Below, piece by piece: positions 47,102-57,113 of a DNA stretch of 64,000 bases (position 1 is the first letter of the stretch; every line of letters begins with the position of its first letter). The stretch is from Orbaceae bacterium ESL0721 (lineage in GTDB: Bacteria; Pseudomonadota; Gammaproteobacteria; Enterobacterales; Orbaceae): NCBI GenBank assembly GCA_029433365.1, contig JAQTHZ010000001.1, forward strand, positions 620,001 through 684,000, written 5' to 3'. The notes under the pieces are model-generated. The model saw nothing but the letters and a program-made list of their open reading frames with translations, was not told where the DNA came from and did not search any database. The position numbers were made by a program, and so were the translations under genes.

Positions 47102-48859
47102 GTGCTTGGATTTTATCGCTCACTGTTTTTTCGCTTAAATATCATTTTAAGTATCGTAGTTGGGTTGATCTTTGGTTTGGCAACAATATCATCCTTTGCT
47201 GATATGAAATTGGCGATTAAAGGGTTATCTGGTGAACTTGCAGAAAATGTTAATGGCCGTCTCGCCCTAATTGATCCTAAACGCATTAATGATAGCGTCT
47301 ATTTTAAACGCTACCTTGAAGAAGAGATAAAAAAAGCCTTACGTGCTGTTGGTTATTATGAACCCTCTTTTACTTACGATCTAAGTGACTCTGCAAAAAC
47401 ATTAGTGATTAATATTTCACCTGGCTCACCAGTGCTGATTAAACAGACTCATGTTAATATCACAGGCGATGGTGAGCATGATAAGGCGTTTAAAGCGTTA
47501 TTAAAAGAGGATATCCCAAAAGTTGGGACGGTCTTAAATCATGGGACCTACGACGATTTTAAAAAAAGTTTACAAAATTTAGCATTACGTAAAGGCTATT
47601 TTGATGCCGAGATGCCAAAACACCAGCTTGATGTTGCGCAGACGTTACATGAAGCCTTTTGGAATATTGACTACAACACCGGTAAACGGTTTAAATTTGG
47701 CGAGATCACTTTTGATTCCCATCAGATTCGTGAAGATTATCTGGTTAACATTATTCCATTTAAACCAGGTGATTATTATGATGCGGAGCAGCTCTCGGAA
47801 TTCAACCGCCGGCTTGCATCAACCAACTGGTTTAAATCAGTAGTTGTCGCGCCAGAGTTTAAAAAAGTTACACCAAATAAGTCACTACCCATTACTGTTG
47901 CAACAACACCACGCCCCAAAAATATTATGGATCTCGGTTTGGGTTATAGTAGTGATAATGGGCCACACGGTAAAATAGGTTGGACAAGACCTTGGATAAA
48001 TAGCCGTGGGCAAAGTTTTGAGAGTGATCTATCACTCTCATCACCTGAGCAGTCAATCACATTTGCCTATAATATTCCGCTCAAAAAATCACCTTTAGAT
48101 GATTACTATACCTTGCAAGCGGGTTATAAAAAATTGGATGATAAAGATACCAAATCAGACTCCTATGCTATTGGTGTAATACGTAACTGGAATAACTCAT
48201 TTGGTTGGCAAACCGCATTAGGTATGAATGCGATGTATGATAACTTTACCCAAGCAAATAATAGTTACAAAACAAGGCTCTATTACCCATCTCTCATTTT
48301 TTCACGGATGCGAACTGATGATAAATTATTTGCACTATGGGGTGATTCGCAACGTTATTCAATCGAAGCAGCCAGTAAATCTGTCGGTTCTGATATCGAT
48401 TTTATCCGGTTACAGCTACAATCTAGTTGGATTCGCTCCCTACATAAAAAACACCGTTTTATTGCGCGCGCAAATTTTGGTTTAATTGAAGCAAATGATT
48501 TTGATCGCGTTCCCCCCTCTTTCCGGTTCTTTGCTGGTGGTGATCGCAGTATTCGCGGTTATAGTTATAACTCAATCTCACCCAAAGATAGTGATGGTAA
48601 GTTAAAAGGTGGTTCAAAATTAATAACAGGTTCAGTTGAGTATCAGTATAACGTTTCAGGTCCATGGTGGGGTGCACTATTTGTTGATAGTGGTGAAGCA
48701 ATTGATAAAGTGCAACACTCTGATTTCCATACTGGTGCAGGGTTTGGTCTCCGCTGGGCTTCTCCAGTCGGTCCAATCAAAATAGATTTAGCAACACCTG
48801 TTAACAATAATAAAAGTGGATCGATCCATCTATATATTGGTTTAGGTACCGAGCTTTAA
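47102..48859 (+). CDS. tamA: Omp85-family translocation subunit TamA
   Basis: TamA is the outer-membrane barrel of the TamA-TamB machine, which supports autotransporter assembly and phospholipid transport. The protein (about 585 aa) has a signal peptide, three POTRA domains (to about 260) and an Omp85 barrel with the FFAGGDRSIRGY motif. The start is probably GTG at 47102, with GGAGAG 5 nt upstream; an in-frame GTG at 47096 overlaps that site. tamB follows after 137 bp. Confidence 0.94.
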   Translation: MLGFYRSLFFRLNIILSIVVGLIFGLATISSFADMKLAIKGLSGELAENVNGRLALIDPKRINDSVYFKRYLEEEIKKALRAVGYYEPSFTYDLSDSAKTLVINISPGSPVLIKQTHVNITGDGEHDKAFKALLKEDIPKVGTVLNHGTYDDFKKSLQNLALRKGYFDAEMPKHQLDVAQTLHEAFWNIDYNTGKRFKFGEITFDSHQIREDYLVNIIPFKPGDYYDAEQLSEFNRRLASTNWFKSVVVAPEFKKVTPNKSLPITVATTPRPKNIMDLGLGYSSDNGPHGKIGWTRPWINSRGQSFESDLSLSSPEQSITFAYNIPLKKSPLDDYYTLQAGYKKLDDKDTKSDSYAIGVIRNWNNSFGWQTALGMNAMYDNFTQANNSYKTRLYYPSLIFSRMRTDDKLFALWGDSQRYSIEAASKSVGSDIDFIRLQLQSSWIRSLHKKHRFIARANFGLIEANDFDRVPPSFRFFAGGDRSIRGYSYNSISPKDSDGKLKGGSKLITGSVEYQYNVSGPWWGALFVDSGEAIDKVQHSDFHTGAGFGLRWASPVGPIKIDLATPVNNNKSGSIHLYIGLGTEL

Positions 48860-48996
48860 TTACAAAGATATTGCTTAAAATTGCAATAGTTGAATAAACA
48901 GTCGAATATTGACATTATTAATAAAAACAATAAAAAACATCGATAAAAATGAGTTTGACTCATAACTAAATTAGCTTAATAGTGGTAGGAAGAGAG

Positions 48997-51900
48997 ATGA
49001 ATCAAGAAAGTTCCCAATATGAAGGTTCTTTAAATAAAAGCTTCTTAAATAAGAGCTCTTTAAATAAGAGTTCCTTAAATAAAAGTCCCCTAAATAAAAG
49101 TTCCTTAAATAAAAGCCCCAAAAAAAGTGGACAACCAAAAAAACATCGCCGTTTGGGGCGAGGTATTTTAATTACCTTATCTATTATTATTCTGCTTATC
49201 ACTCTACTATTTTCCCTCTTTTATACATCACTCGGTCTTAATCTTACCCAATATGCAGTTGAAAAATTTCTGCCCGAACTTAAAATAGCCAAAATTAAGG
49301 GCTCTTTACACCATCTCACGTTAAAAGGTTTTGATCTTGAACTAGAAGGTGTTTCAGTAAAAATTGATAATGCTGAACTATCAATATCTGGTTTATCACT
49401 CTTAAAAGCGCAGCTAAATATCACACAATTTAATGCTAATGATATATCAGTGGTTGTTAATACCAATGAGATCTCTCCATCGGAATCAGAATCAGAACCT
49501 GAATCTGAATCTAAACCTAGTGAGCGCTTTGTGATTAAAATGCCAATTCCTATCTATCTTGGCGAGACCCACTTAACCAAAGTCAACGTAATGGTAGACG
49601 ATATGCAATTTGGTATGTCAGACTTTACGGGCAAGGCAAAATGGGAAAAGGAGAAGTTGCATGTCTACCCTGCAGTTGCAAAAGATTTAACCGCTATCTT
49701 TGCAGATGATTCAGCAGATCACAAGTCTATACAGAGTAAGCCACATGCTGTTTTGACAGATCAAAATAGTCTAAATCAACAGATCAATCAGTTATTTAAT
49801 CAACCACTCATTGCCTCACTTCCGCAAATCTCTCTGCCGCTCGATATCAATGTTGAGAGCCTTACAGGTAGTAACTGGTTTTTGCATATTGCAGGTGATG
49901 ACTATCGATTCAAGAACAATTTTATTCAAACTAATATTATTGATAACCATATTCAGGTAGCAAAAGTTGAAACCGATGCCACAACCCCTTTTGCTACAGG
50001 TCATGCTATTGTGAGTGGTGATATTATTTTAGGTGATACTTGGCCACTTTCAGCTGATATAAATATAACAACTGATCAGGATAGATTAATCGGGCAATTC
50101 AGTGGTAATTTACTTGGCGAACTAAATAGTCATATTAAAATCAGTGGTGTGAATCAAGCAGATCTAAATGCTTCAATCAATTTTATTAAAAATTACATGC
50201 CACTCAAAATCGCATTACAGGGTCAATATTTACAGTGGCCACTCTCTTTGCATCCACAATATCAGTTATCTAACTTTGCAGTTAACAGCAGTGGCACTTT
50301 GCAGCAGTATCAAATAGCAGCCAAAGGCCAATTTAAGGGTGAAGGGCTCCCTGATACTCAATTCGATATTGCAGGCAGTGGCACATCAGAAAAAGCCTAT
50401 TTTGACCATGCAATCGCAAAATTCCCACAAGGTGAAGTAGATATTACAGGGCAATTAAGTTGGATTGATACAGTTGATTGGGATCTTTTGGTAAAAATTG
50501 ACCATGTCGATCTTATTAAAGAGTTACCTAGTTACCCGATAAAATTAAACGGTGAAATAGCAACGAAAGGGAGTTTTGGCAACAACAAAAATAGTGACAA
50601 TAAAGATCTAATCAGTAATTATGCTTGGCAGTTTGAGTTAAGTAAATTACAACTTAATGGCAACATTAAGCAAGCTGATTTTACGGCTACTGGCGGGCTT
50701 ACTGCTAACTCTAATAATCTTATTACCGCTAATAATCTCCTCTTTTCATGGGGGAAAAACAGTCTTAATCTTAATGGATCAACTGAAAACAGTAATTTAA
50801 CCGCCAATCTCAATTTGAAAGATCTTTCGCTCTTTATGGATGAGTTACAAGGTACGGTAAATGGTCAGATAAAAATGAGTGGTAAGGTTAAATCAACAAC
50901 ATTCGATTCAAATATAGCCATCAATCAATTTACTTGGCAAGATATCGCTATTGATCGGGCTAATATCAGTAGTAGACTCCACTATCAGCAGATCTTAAGT
51001 GGTAATTTAAGTTTTACCGGAGAGTCGATTGATCTTGCTACGCTCTCTATTAAAAATGCCGATATTAAACTTACAGGTAGTGAAGATCACCACGTTTTAA
51101 CTGTTAATATAGATGGTCAGCCACTATCATTAATCAGTACATTGACAGGTCATATTGATCCAGATCGTAAAAAATGGGACGGCACTTTTACCCAAACATC
51201 ACTGCATACCGAGATTGCTGATAATAATACAATAAAAAGTCGTTGGAATTTAACCAATTCGCTACCTGTTACTTATAATCTGGCAAAAGAGAGTTTTACT
51301 ATAGGGGCGCACTGTTGGGTTGGTAGTACTACACAAAATAGTAGCAATATGCAAAATAGTAGTACGAGTAGTAGCTCGTCTAGCATCTGCCTTGAGAAGC
51401 CATATACCAACACGGCAAATAGCGCAACAACCATCAATCTTAACAATATCGATCTCGCAACGCTGCCTATTCCTAATGATGGTGAGACGAAACTAGCAGG
51501 TAATTTGAGTGGTAAGGCGACAATTCGCTCCCTACCAAATAGTAAAATACCGACCATAAAACTGGTGCTAGATAGTAGCAACGTCTTCATAAAACAGACG
51601 TTAGCTTCGCAAATATTACCAATTCCATTTGATCGTTTTTCAATCGATTTTGATCTCAATGAGAGCAGAGCCAAATTAAGTTGGAATTTTGGTCTTAATC
51701 AATTTGGCAAAATTAACGGCAACGTAATTATTACAGATCCGTTGAACAATAGAGGCATCAAAGGTGAGCTAGTCATTGATAATTTAGCATTAGCACTCAT
51801 CAATCCACTGCTAAAAACTGATGAATATGCTAAAGGCGTTATTGACGGGAATCTAAAATTTAGCGGGACACTATTTGATCCTACTATAACCGGCAAAATT

Positions 51901-53028
51901 AATTTACAACAGAGTGAAATTAAATCAAGCCAACTACCGGTTGATATAAACTCTGTCGCTATTGATATCTATTTTAAAGGTAAATCCTCAACACTTGATG
52001 GGGTTATCGTCACAAAAAATGGTAACCTCAATATTAAAGGTCAAGCCAGTTGGCGCACCATCAATAATTGGCATGCTCTTCTCACATTAACCGGATCTGC
52101 TATTAAAGTGACAGTACCACCGATGGTGGTCTTATCAGTGATTCCTGATATTAGGTTAGAAGCATCAGAAAAAGGGATCTCCTTAACTGGCAAGATAGAG
52201 GTACCAAAAGGTAAAATTACGGTTGAAACTTTACCTCCATCAATTATTGACGTTTCAAGTGATGAAGTGATGTTAGATAAAAATCTTCAACCTGTGCCGT
52301 CATCGAATGTTGGCTTAAATATCAACACTGATCTCACCATTACCATTGATGATAAAGTCAAGGTTGATGCTTTTGGATTAAAAGCATCACTAGCAGGTAA
52401 TTTGCGTATTTTACAGGATAATCAAGGGCTCGGAGTTTTCGGTCAAATTTTAATTCCTGATGGCCGTTTCCTCGCCTATGGGCAAGATCTTGTCATTCGA
52501 AAAGGGGAGATCACATTTGCTGGACCAACTGACAAAGCAGTATTAAATGTAGAAGCAATTCGTAATCCAGATGCCATTGAAGATCAAGTAACGGCAGGTA
52601 TTCGAGTCACTGGCATAATTGATGATCCTAAAATTGAGATATTCTCTGATCCAGCGATGTCTCAACAAGAGGCGCTCTCTTACTTGTTACGTGGGCAGGG
52701 GCTCGAGAGTGGAGAGGAGAATGATAATGATATGATGACTGCGATGTTAGTTGGTTTGGGTACCGCTAAAAGTGGAAAATTTATTAGCAATGTTGGTAAC
52801 CTATTTGGGATTAAAAATTTAACCTTAGATACCCAAGGCGCTGGTAATAGCTCAAAAGTGGTGGTAAGCGGTTATATATTACCTGATCTACAACTAAAAT
52901 ATGGGGTTGGTATTTTTGACGCCATTGCCACATTTACCTTGCGTTACCGCTTAATGCCAAAACTCTATCTTGAGGCAACCTCAGGACTTGCGCAAACTTT
53001 GGATCTTATCTATCAGTTGGAGTTTTAA
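48997..53028 (+). CDS. tamB: Translocation and assembly module inner-membrane protein TamB
   Basis: The 1343-aa protein is a very long AsmA-like, lipid-transfer beta-groove protein spanning the periplasm to TamA. An unusual cytoplasmic N-terminal tail of about 45 residues contains six L-N-K-S repeats and precedes a single membrane helix (about residues 50-72). A Ser/Glu-rich linker (ESESEPESESKP) follows. The C-terminal DUF490 domain (GRFLAYGQDLVIRKGEITFAGP) ends in TLDLIYQLEF. The ATG at 48997 is preferred to GTG five codons earlier. The gene ends 12 bp from convergent mnmD. Confidence 0.94.
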   Translation: MNQESSQYEGSLNKSFLNKSSLNKSSLNKSPLNKSSLNKSPKKSGQPKKHRRLGRGILITLSIIILLITLLFSLFYTSLGLNLTQYAVEKFLPELKIAKIKGSLHHLTLKGFDLELEGVSVKIDNAELSISGLSLLKAQLNITQFNANDISVVVNTNEISPSESESEPESESKPSERFVIKMPIPIYLGETHLTKVNVMVDDMQFGMSDFTGKAKWEKEKLHVYPAVAKDLTAIFADDSADHKSIQSKPHAVLTDQNSLNQQINQLFNQPLIASLPQISLPLDINVESLTGSNWFLHIAGDDYRFKNNFIQTNIIDNHIQVAKVETDATTPFATGHAIVSGDIILGDTWPLSADINITTDQDRLIGQFSGNLLGELNSHIKISGVNQADLNASINFIKNYMPLKIALQGQYLQWPLSLHPQYQLSNFAVNSSGTLQQYQIAAKGQFKGEGLPDTQFDIAGSGTSEKAYFDHAIAKFPQGEVDITGQLSWIDTVDWDLLVKIDHVDLIKELPSYPIKLNGEIATKGSFGNNKNSDNKDLISNYAWQFELSKLQLNGNIKQADFTATGGLTANSNNLITANNLLFSWGKNSLNLNGSTENSNLTANLNLKDLSLFMDELQGTVNGQIKMSGKVKSTTFDSNIAINQFTWQDIAIDRANISSRLHYQQILSGNLSFTGESIDLATLSIKNADIKLTGSEDHHVLTVNIDGQPLSLISTLTGHIDPDRKKWDGTFTQTSLHTEIADNNTIKSRWNLTNSLPVTYNLAKESFTIGAHCWVGSTTQNSSNMQNSSTSSSSSSICLEKPYTNTANSATTINLNNIDLATLPIPNDGETKLAGNLSGKATIRSLPNSKIPTIKLVLDSSNVFIKQTLASQILPIPFDRFSIDFDLNESRAKLSWNFGLNQFGKINGNVIITDPLNNRGIKGELVIDNLALALINPLLKTDEYAKGVIDGNLKFSGTLFDPTITGKINLQQSEIKSSQLPVDINSVAIDIYFKGKSSTLDGVIVTKNGNLNIKGQASWRTINNWHALLTLTGSAIKVTVPPMVVLSVIPDIRLEASEKGISLTGKIEVPKGKITVETLPPSIIDVSSDEVMLDKNLQPVPSSNVGLNINTDLTITIDDKVKVDAFGLKASLAGNLRILQDNQGLGVFGQILIPDGRFLAYGQDLVIRKGEITFAGPTDKAVLNVEAIRNPDAIEDQVTAGIRVTGIIDDPKIEIFSDPAMSQQEALSYLLRGQGLESGEENDNDMMTAMLVGLGTAKSGKFISNVGNLFGIKNLTLDTQGAGNSSKVVVSGYILPDLQLKYGVGIFDAIATFTLRYRLMPKLYLEATSGLAQTLDLIYQLEF
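49027..49116 (+). repeat. 15-bp coding tandem repeat at the TamB N terminus
   Basis: Six consecutive 15-bp units code S-L-N-K-S or F/P-L-N-K-S. Units differ by silent and first-residue changes. The period keeps frame, so the cytoplasmic tail could vary in length between strains. Confidence 0.92.
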
Positions 53029-53040
53029 AAATGAGAGAAC

Positions 53041-53829
53041 TTAGTTATTTTTGATACCAATTAACATCTCTCGTTTCACGCCATAACCTTTGCGTTTAGT
53101 GACAACAAATCCTGCCTCTTCTAAGTTTCGCCGTACTGCACTTGCCGCCGAAAAGGTGGCAAAAGTGCCCTCTAGATGAGTTAGTTGATAACAGGCTTTA
53201 AAGAGCGTTGCTGACCACATATCGGGATTTTTTGTGGGTGAGAAGCCATCAAAAAACCAAGCATCAATCTTATTATCCTGCTTTGTACCTGAATTATTAG
53301 CAGAAGTTGAGTTATGAGAAATTGTTGATTTATCTAAAACTGTTAATTTATGAGAAAGGAAGTGAGGAAATTGGGTAACATCATTAAATAAAATCTCAAC
53401 GGCCACATCACCAAATTTGAACTGATCTGCACCCCAATTCTGTTGTAACTGCGTGACAAAAGTTAATATAGGGTCATCTTCTAATGTAAACTGCGCATAA
53501 ATATCGATCAGATCCTCTTTTGGCAAAGGGTATTTCTCAACACTATAAAACTGTAATTTTTGAAGTATATGGGTTGGATGTGCCGCTTTAAATGATAAAA
53601 AGAGCTGCCAAACTAGTAGAAAATTTAAGCCTGTACCAAAACCAGTTTCAGCAATGATAAATGTCTCCCTCGGATGAGTTAAAAACCGATCATATAACCG
53701 ATTACCTTCAACAAACACATATTCAGATTCAGCAATACCGCCATCACTATTAAAATAGACATCGTCAAAATAGCGTGATCGCGGAGTCTTAACGCCTGCT
53801 TTTTCATCCCAAATAATTGCTGAATTCAT
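53041..53829 (-). CDS. mnmD: Stand-alone MnmC methyltransferase domain (MnmD/MnmC1)
   Basis: The 262-aa protein matches only the N-terminal DUF752 half of E. coli MnmC, which methylates nm5(s2)U34 to mnm5(s2)U34 in tRNA. The SAM motif ETGFGTGLNFL, DAWFFDGFSPTKNPDMW and the ending KGYGVKREML are present. The C-terminal FAD oxidase half, which makes nm5U from cmnm5U, is missing and nothing downstream encodes it. It converges on tamB. Confidence 0.9.
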   Translation of the reverse strand: MNSAIIWDEKAGVKTPRSRYFDDVYFNSDGGIAESEYVFVEGNRLYDRFLTHPRETFIIAETGFGTGLNFLLVWQLFLSFKAAHPTHILQKLQFYSVEKYPLPKEDLIDIYAQFTLEDDPILTFVTQLQQNWGADQFKFGDVAVEILFNDVTQFPHFLSHKLTVLDKSTISHNSTSANNSGTKQDNKIDAWFFDGFSPTKNPDMWSATLFKACYQLTHLEGTFATFSAASAVRRNLEEAGFVVTKRKGYGVKREMLIGIKNN

Positions 53830-53961
53830 TCTCTTCTCTCTTCATTTATCTTAAAAATATTATCACATTTATGGGCAATATCGATCGACAACATCTATGT
53901 GCCATGATTGCGATTAACAGTATATAATAAGCGAAATCGATTTTTGAGGAATAGGTATAGT

Positions 53962-54690
53962 ATGATTCTTTTTTTCCGTGCGTTAATCATTTTAACTTTA
54001 GGTACTTTAATCTCCATTATTGGCACTTTATTGTGTTTATTTAATCCACGCAATCCTAAAAACGTTGCCCGATTTGCCCACCTTTTTGGTACACTCTTCA
54101 GCCCACTAATTGGCGTTAAGATAATTAATCGTATCAATCCTGCCAATAAACCATCAGAGAGCTGTATCTATATCGCTAATCATCAAAATAATTACGATAT
54201 GATTGTCGCAGGTAATATTGTACAGCCGAAAACAGTCACCGTCGGTAAAAAGAGTCTTGCTTGGATACCATTTTTTGGGCAACTCTACTATTTAACAGGT
54301 AATATTTTAATTGATCGGGAAAATAAGGCGAAAGCGCGCAATACAATTGTACAAGTTGCTAATGAGATAAAACGGCGTGATATCTCTGCTTGGATGTTCC
54401 CAGAAGGGACTCGTAGCCACGGGCAGGGGCTATTACCTTTTAAAACGGGGGCATTTAGAGCAGCTATCTCAGCTGGTGTGCCGATTGTGCCGATCTGCAT
54501 ATCAAATAGTAATAATATTAATCTAAATCGACTTAACAATGGGCATATGATTGTCGAAATGCTAGCACCTATTGAGACGAAAGATCTCAATAAAGAGGAT
54601 GTACGTTCATTGATGAATCACTGTTATGAGATGATGTCGACAAAAATTGCAGAACTTAATCAAGAAGTTAAAATATTAGATAAAAAATAG
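53962..54690 (+). CDS. plsC: 1-acyl-sn-glycerol-3-phosphate acyltransferase
   Basis: PlsC makes phosphatidic acid, the root of membrane phospholipids. The 242-aa protein has an N-terminal membrane helix, the acyltransferase motif NHQNNYD, the FPEGTRS motif and LPFKTGAF. The ATG at 53962 (MILFFRAL) aligns with the E. coli start and follows GAGGAATAGG; an in-frame TTG 18 codons earlier is rejected. Confidence 0.95.
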   Translation: MILFFRALIILTLGTLISIIGTLLCLFNPRNPKNVARFAHLFGTLFSPLIGVKIINRINPANKPSESCIYIANHQNNYDMIVAGNIVQPKTVTVGKKSLAWIPFFGQLYYLTGNILIDRENKAKARNTIVQVANEIKRRDISAWMFPEGTRSHGQGLLPFKTGAFRAAISAGVPIVPICISNSNNINLNRLNNGHMIVEMLAPIETKDLNKEDVRSLMNHCYEMMSTKIAELNQEVKILDKK

Positions 54691-54700
54691 ACTAAATAAT

Positions 54701-54730
54701 GGTTAATTTCACCTTTTTAGGTGGTTAACC
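54701..54730. terminator. Bidirectional terminator between plsC and pcm
   Basis: GGTTAA...CACCT pairs with AGGTG...TTAACC around four T's, with a small internal loop. It lies between convergent genes. Its 3' arm overlaps the eighth copy of the dispersed 12-mer. Confidence 0.6.
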
Positions 54731-54737
54731 CTAAAAC
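54726..54737 (-). repeat. Dispersed 12-mer GTTTTAGGGTTA (copy 8)
   Basis: This exact intergenic copy on the minus strand overlaps the arm of the plsC/pcm terminator, a position often occupied by uptake sequences in Haemophilus and Neisseria. Confidence 0.6.
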
Positions 54738-54791
54738 AAAATTATATTTATTGCATCCCATTAAAAAAGTGGTTATCAAAATTTGCAGTTA

Positions 54792-55421
54792 TTAAGCAAT
54801 ATCACCTTCAATTAATGGGACAAATTTCACTTCATCAATGTTTTGGGTTCTAAAGTAGTTCCCATCACGCTCAATTAGTTGTAAAACCTGTTTGCTCTCT
54901 GTGCCAACTGGAATCACTAACCGTCCTTTATCTGCTAGCTGAGCAAGTAATTTTTTTGGTAGCTCATTTGCCGCCGCAGTGACAATAATGCCATCAAAAG
55001 GCGCCCGCTCAGCCCAACCAAGCCAACCATCCCCATGGCGGGTCGAGATATTATGGATATCTAACAGTTTTAAACGGCGTTTTGTATTCCACTGTAAACT
55101 TTTGATACGCTCAATAGAGCAGACATGATCGACCAATTTAGCAAGTACTGCTGTCTGATAACCGGAACCGGTGCCAATCTCTAGGACTTTTGATTCTGGT
55201 TTTAACTGTAATAACTCAGTCATCTGAGCGACGATATAGGGTTGAGAAATAGTTTGACCTGCGCCAATAGGTAGTGAACGATTATCGTAAGCTTGGTGGG
55301 AGAGCGCCTCATCCACAAAACGTTCTCGAGGTATTGAGGCGATAGCAGCTAAAACGCGCTCATCTTTTATCCCTTTTTGAAGTAGTAATTTGATTAAAGA
55401 TTGCATTCGAACGCTTTGCAT
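54792..55421 (-). CDS. pcm: Protein-L-isoaspartate O-methyltransferase
   Basis: Pcm methylates isoaspartyl residues so that aged proteins can be repaired. The protein of about 209 aa has the SAM motif [13 protein letters not shown], the [13 protein letters not shown] block and [11 protein letters not shown]. The start at 55421 ([10 protein letters not shown]) fits the family; an upstream start nine codons earlier is possible. The E. coli neighbours surE and truD are absent; ispF lies directly upstream. Confidence 0.94.
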   Translation of the reverse strand: MQSVRMQSLIKLLLQKGIKDERVLAAIASIPRERFVDEALSHQAYDNRSLPIGAGQTISQPYIVAQMTELLQLKPESKVLEIGTGSGYQTAVLAKLVDHVCSIERIKSLQWNTKRRLKLLDIHNISTRHGDGWLGWAERAPFDGIIVTAAANELPKKLLAQLADKGRLVIPVGTESKQVLQLIERDGNYFRTQNIDEVKFVPLIEGDIA

Positions 55422-55491
55422 ATGAGTTAATCTTTCCTTAATTATCAATTTCTATAACTACTATAATTCGCTATGATCAATTAAAACTTTA

Positions 55492-55965
55492 TTACTCTTT
55501 TTTTAATAAAACAACTGCTTCACAAGCGATCCCCTCTCTTCTACCTGTGAATCCTAAACTTTCTGTTGTTGTTGCTTTTACACTAACTTGATTAAAATGG
55601 ATCTGTAAATCTTCGGCAATATTGATGCGCATCTGGGCAATATGGGGAGCCATTTTTGGCTGCTCAGCGATAATCGTCGCATCCAAATTAAGTAGATTAT
55701 ACCCTTTAGTTTGGACTAGCTTATAAACCTCTTTTAACAATATGCGGCTATCAATATTTTTATATTTAGGATCAGTATCTGGAAAGAGTTTACCAATATC
55801 ACCAAGGGCTAGTGCCCCTATTAATGCATCAGTAATTGCATGTAAAACCACATCACCATCTGAGTGAGCAACCAGTCCCTGCTCATAAGGAATTTTCACT
55901 CCAGCAAGCGTTATGGGGCCTTCACCACCAAATCTATGCACATCAAATCCTTGCCCTATTCTCAT
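55492..55965 (-). CDS. ispF: 2-C-methyl-D-erythritol 2,4-cyclodiphosphate synthase
   Basis: IspF closes the cyclodiphosphate ring in the MEP isoprenoid pathway. The 157-aa protein has the metal ligands of GFDVHRF near residue 6 and [10 protein letters not shown] near residue 34, plus the family endings [15 protein letters not shown]. It lies 123 bp downstream of ispD, whereas the two overlap in E. coli. Confidence 0.97.
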   Translation of the reverse strand: MRIGQGFDVHRFGGEGPITLAGVKIPYEQGLVAHSDGDVVLHAITDALIGALALGDIGKLFPDTDPKYKNIDSRILLKEVYKLVQTKGYNLLNLDATIIAEQPKMAPHIAQMRINIAEDLQIHFNQVSVKATTTESLGFTGRREGIACEAVVLLKKE

Positions 55966-56088
55966 CTCTTTTTGTACCTATCTAATTATGCTAAAAAGAC
56001 TTTTTTTCTCTTTTACGCTATATGATCATTAAACATTAATTAAAATCTCAACTAAACCCAAATAAAAACTGAATTATAACATACTGTT

Positions 56089-56796
56089 TTAATAGTTATT
56101 TTCAGATAAATAATAAGCAGCAATTGCTAAATCTTCCGGTTTAGTAATCTTAATATTATCACGATGACACTCAACTAAGAGGGGATGACCGCCGCAATAC
56201 TCAATTGCTGATGCTTCATCAGTTATAGTAATCCCTTTTTGTGCTGCTTTTAATAGACTATTTTTTAACTCACCTGCTTTAAAAAGTTGTGGCGTTGCAG
56301 CTGCCCAAAGATAGGTTCGATCTACAGAAGAGTCAATCACATCGTTCTGCTTAGAGGCGAGTTTAATTGTATCACTCACTCTAACCGCCAATATCCCACC
56401 CTGCTGCTTTAATAAAACTTGATCAATCAAAGCAGAGATATCTTCATGGCGCACACAAGGCCTTGCGGCATCATGAACTAATGCCCAATCATCGACCTGT
56501 AACCGTTGTAATCCAGCAAGGACAGATTCAGCCCGAGTATTACCACCTATGACAGTCTCAATCTTACTATTTTTAGCGATGGGTAGTGAATCAAACAGAT
56601 TATCAGCAGGATTGATCGCAACGATAATGCGATCAATATTAGGATGTGTGATTAATTTATGAAGTGTATGCGATAAAATCGTATCCGCGCCAATTGTTAA
56701 ATACTGTTTAGGTCTATCGGCTTGCATACGCGATCCCACTCCGGCGGCGGGTACAATCGCAACTATTTTTTGACCTTTTTGCAAAATTTCTTGCAC
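56089..56796 (-). CDS. ispD: 2-C-methyl-D-erythritol 4-phosphate cytidylyltransferase
   Basis: IspD transfers CMP to methylerythritol phosphate. The 235-aa protein has the nucleotide-binding VPAAGVGSRMQADRPKQYL motif, LVHDAARPCV and ITDEASAIE. The start is GTG at 56796 with AGG 7 nt upstream, 9 bp after the ftsB stop, so it is likely cotranscribed with ftsB as in E. coli. Confidence 0.96.
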   Translation of the reverse strand: MQEILQKGQKIVAIVPAAGVGSRMQADRPKQYLTIGADTILSHTLHKLITHPNIDRIIVAINPADNLFDSLPIAKNSKIETVIGGNTRAESVLAGLQRLQVDDWALVHDAARPCVRHEDISALIDQVLLKQQGGILAVRVSDTIKLASKQNDVIDSSVDRTYLWAAATPQLFKAGELKNSLLKAAQKGITITDEASAIEYCGGHPLLVECHRDNIKITKPEDLAIAAYYLSENNY

Positions 56797-56805
56797 AGTT
56801 AACCT

Positions 56806-57096
56806 TTATTTTTCTGAGTTTGAATCAATAATGATTCGATAAAAATATTCGTCCGGTTTTACCATACCTAAATGGCTACGTGCGCGCTCTTCAACCGCTT
56901 CAAAACCTTTTTGTAAATCACCTATCTCAGCAAACATCTGCTCATTACGCAACTTAAGCTTGCTATTTTCATCATGCAGACTTGCTAGCATCTGCAGATT
57001 TTCTTGGTAATCATAAACACTATTTTTACCATACCAGAGAGAGTACTGTAAATAGCCAAGTAGGGTGAGCAGTATAAGTGGCAATTTCCATCTCAT
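56806..57096 (-). CDS. ftsB: Cell division protein FtsB
   Basis: FtsB links FtsL and FtsQ in the divisome. The 96-aa protein has one N-terminal membrane helix (about residues 5-22), a coiled coil (LHDENSKLKLRNEQMFAEIGDLQKG) and the conserved EERARSHLGMVKPDEYFYR segment. ftsB-ispD order is the standard gammaproteobacterial arrangement. Confidence 0.96.
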   Translation of the reverse strand: MRWKLPLILLTLLGYLQYSLWYGKNSVYDYQENLQMLASLHDENSKLKLRNEQMFAEIGDLQKGFEAVEERARSHLGMVKPDEYFYRIIIDSNSEK

Positions 57097-57113
57097 GATT
57101 TAATGTGATCTTT

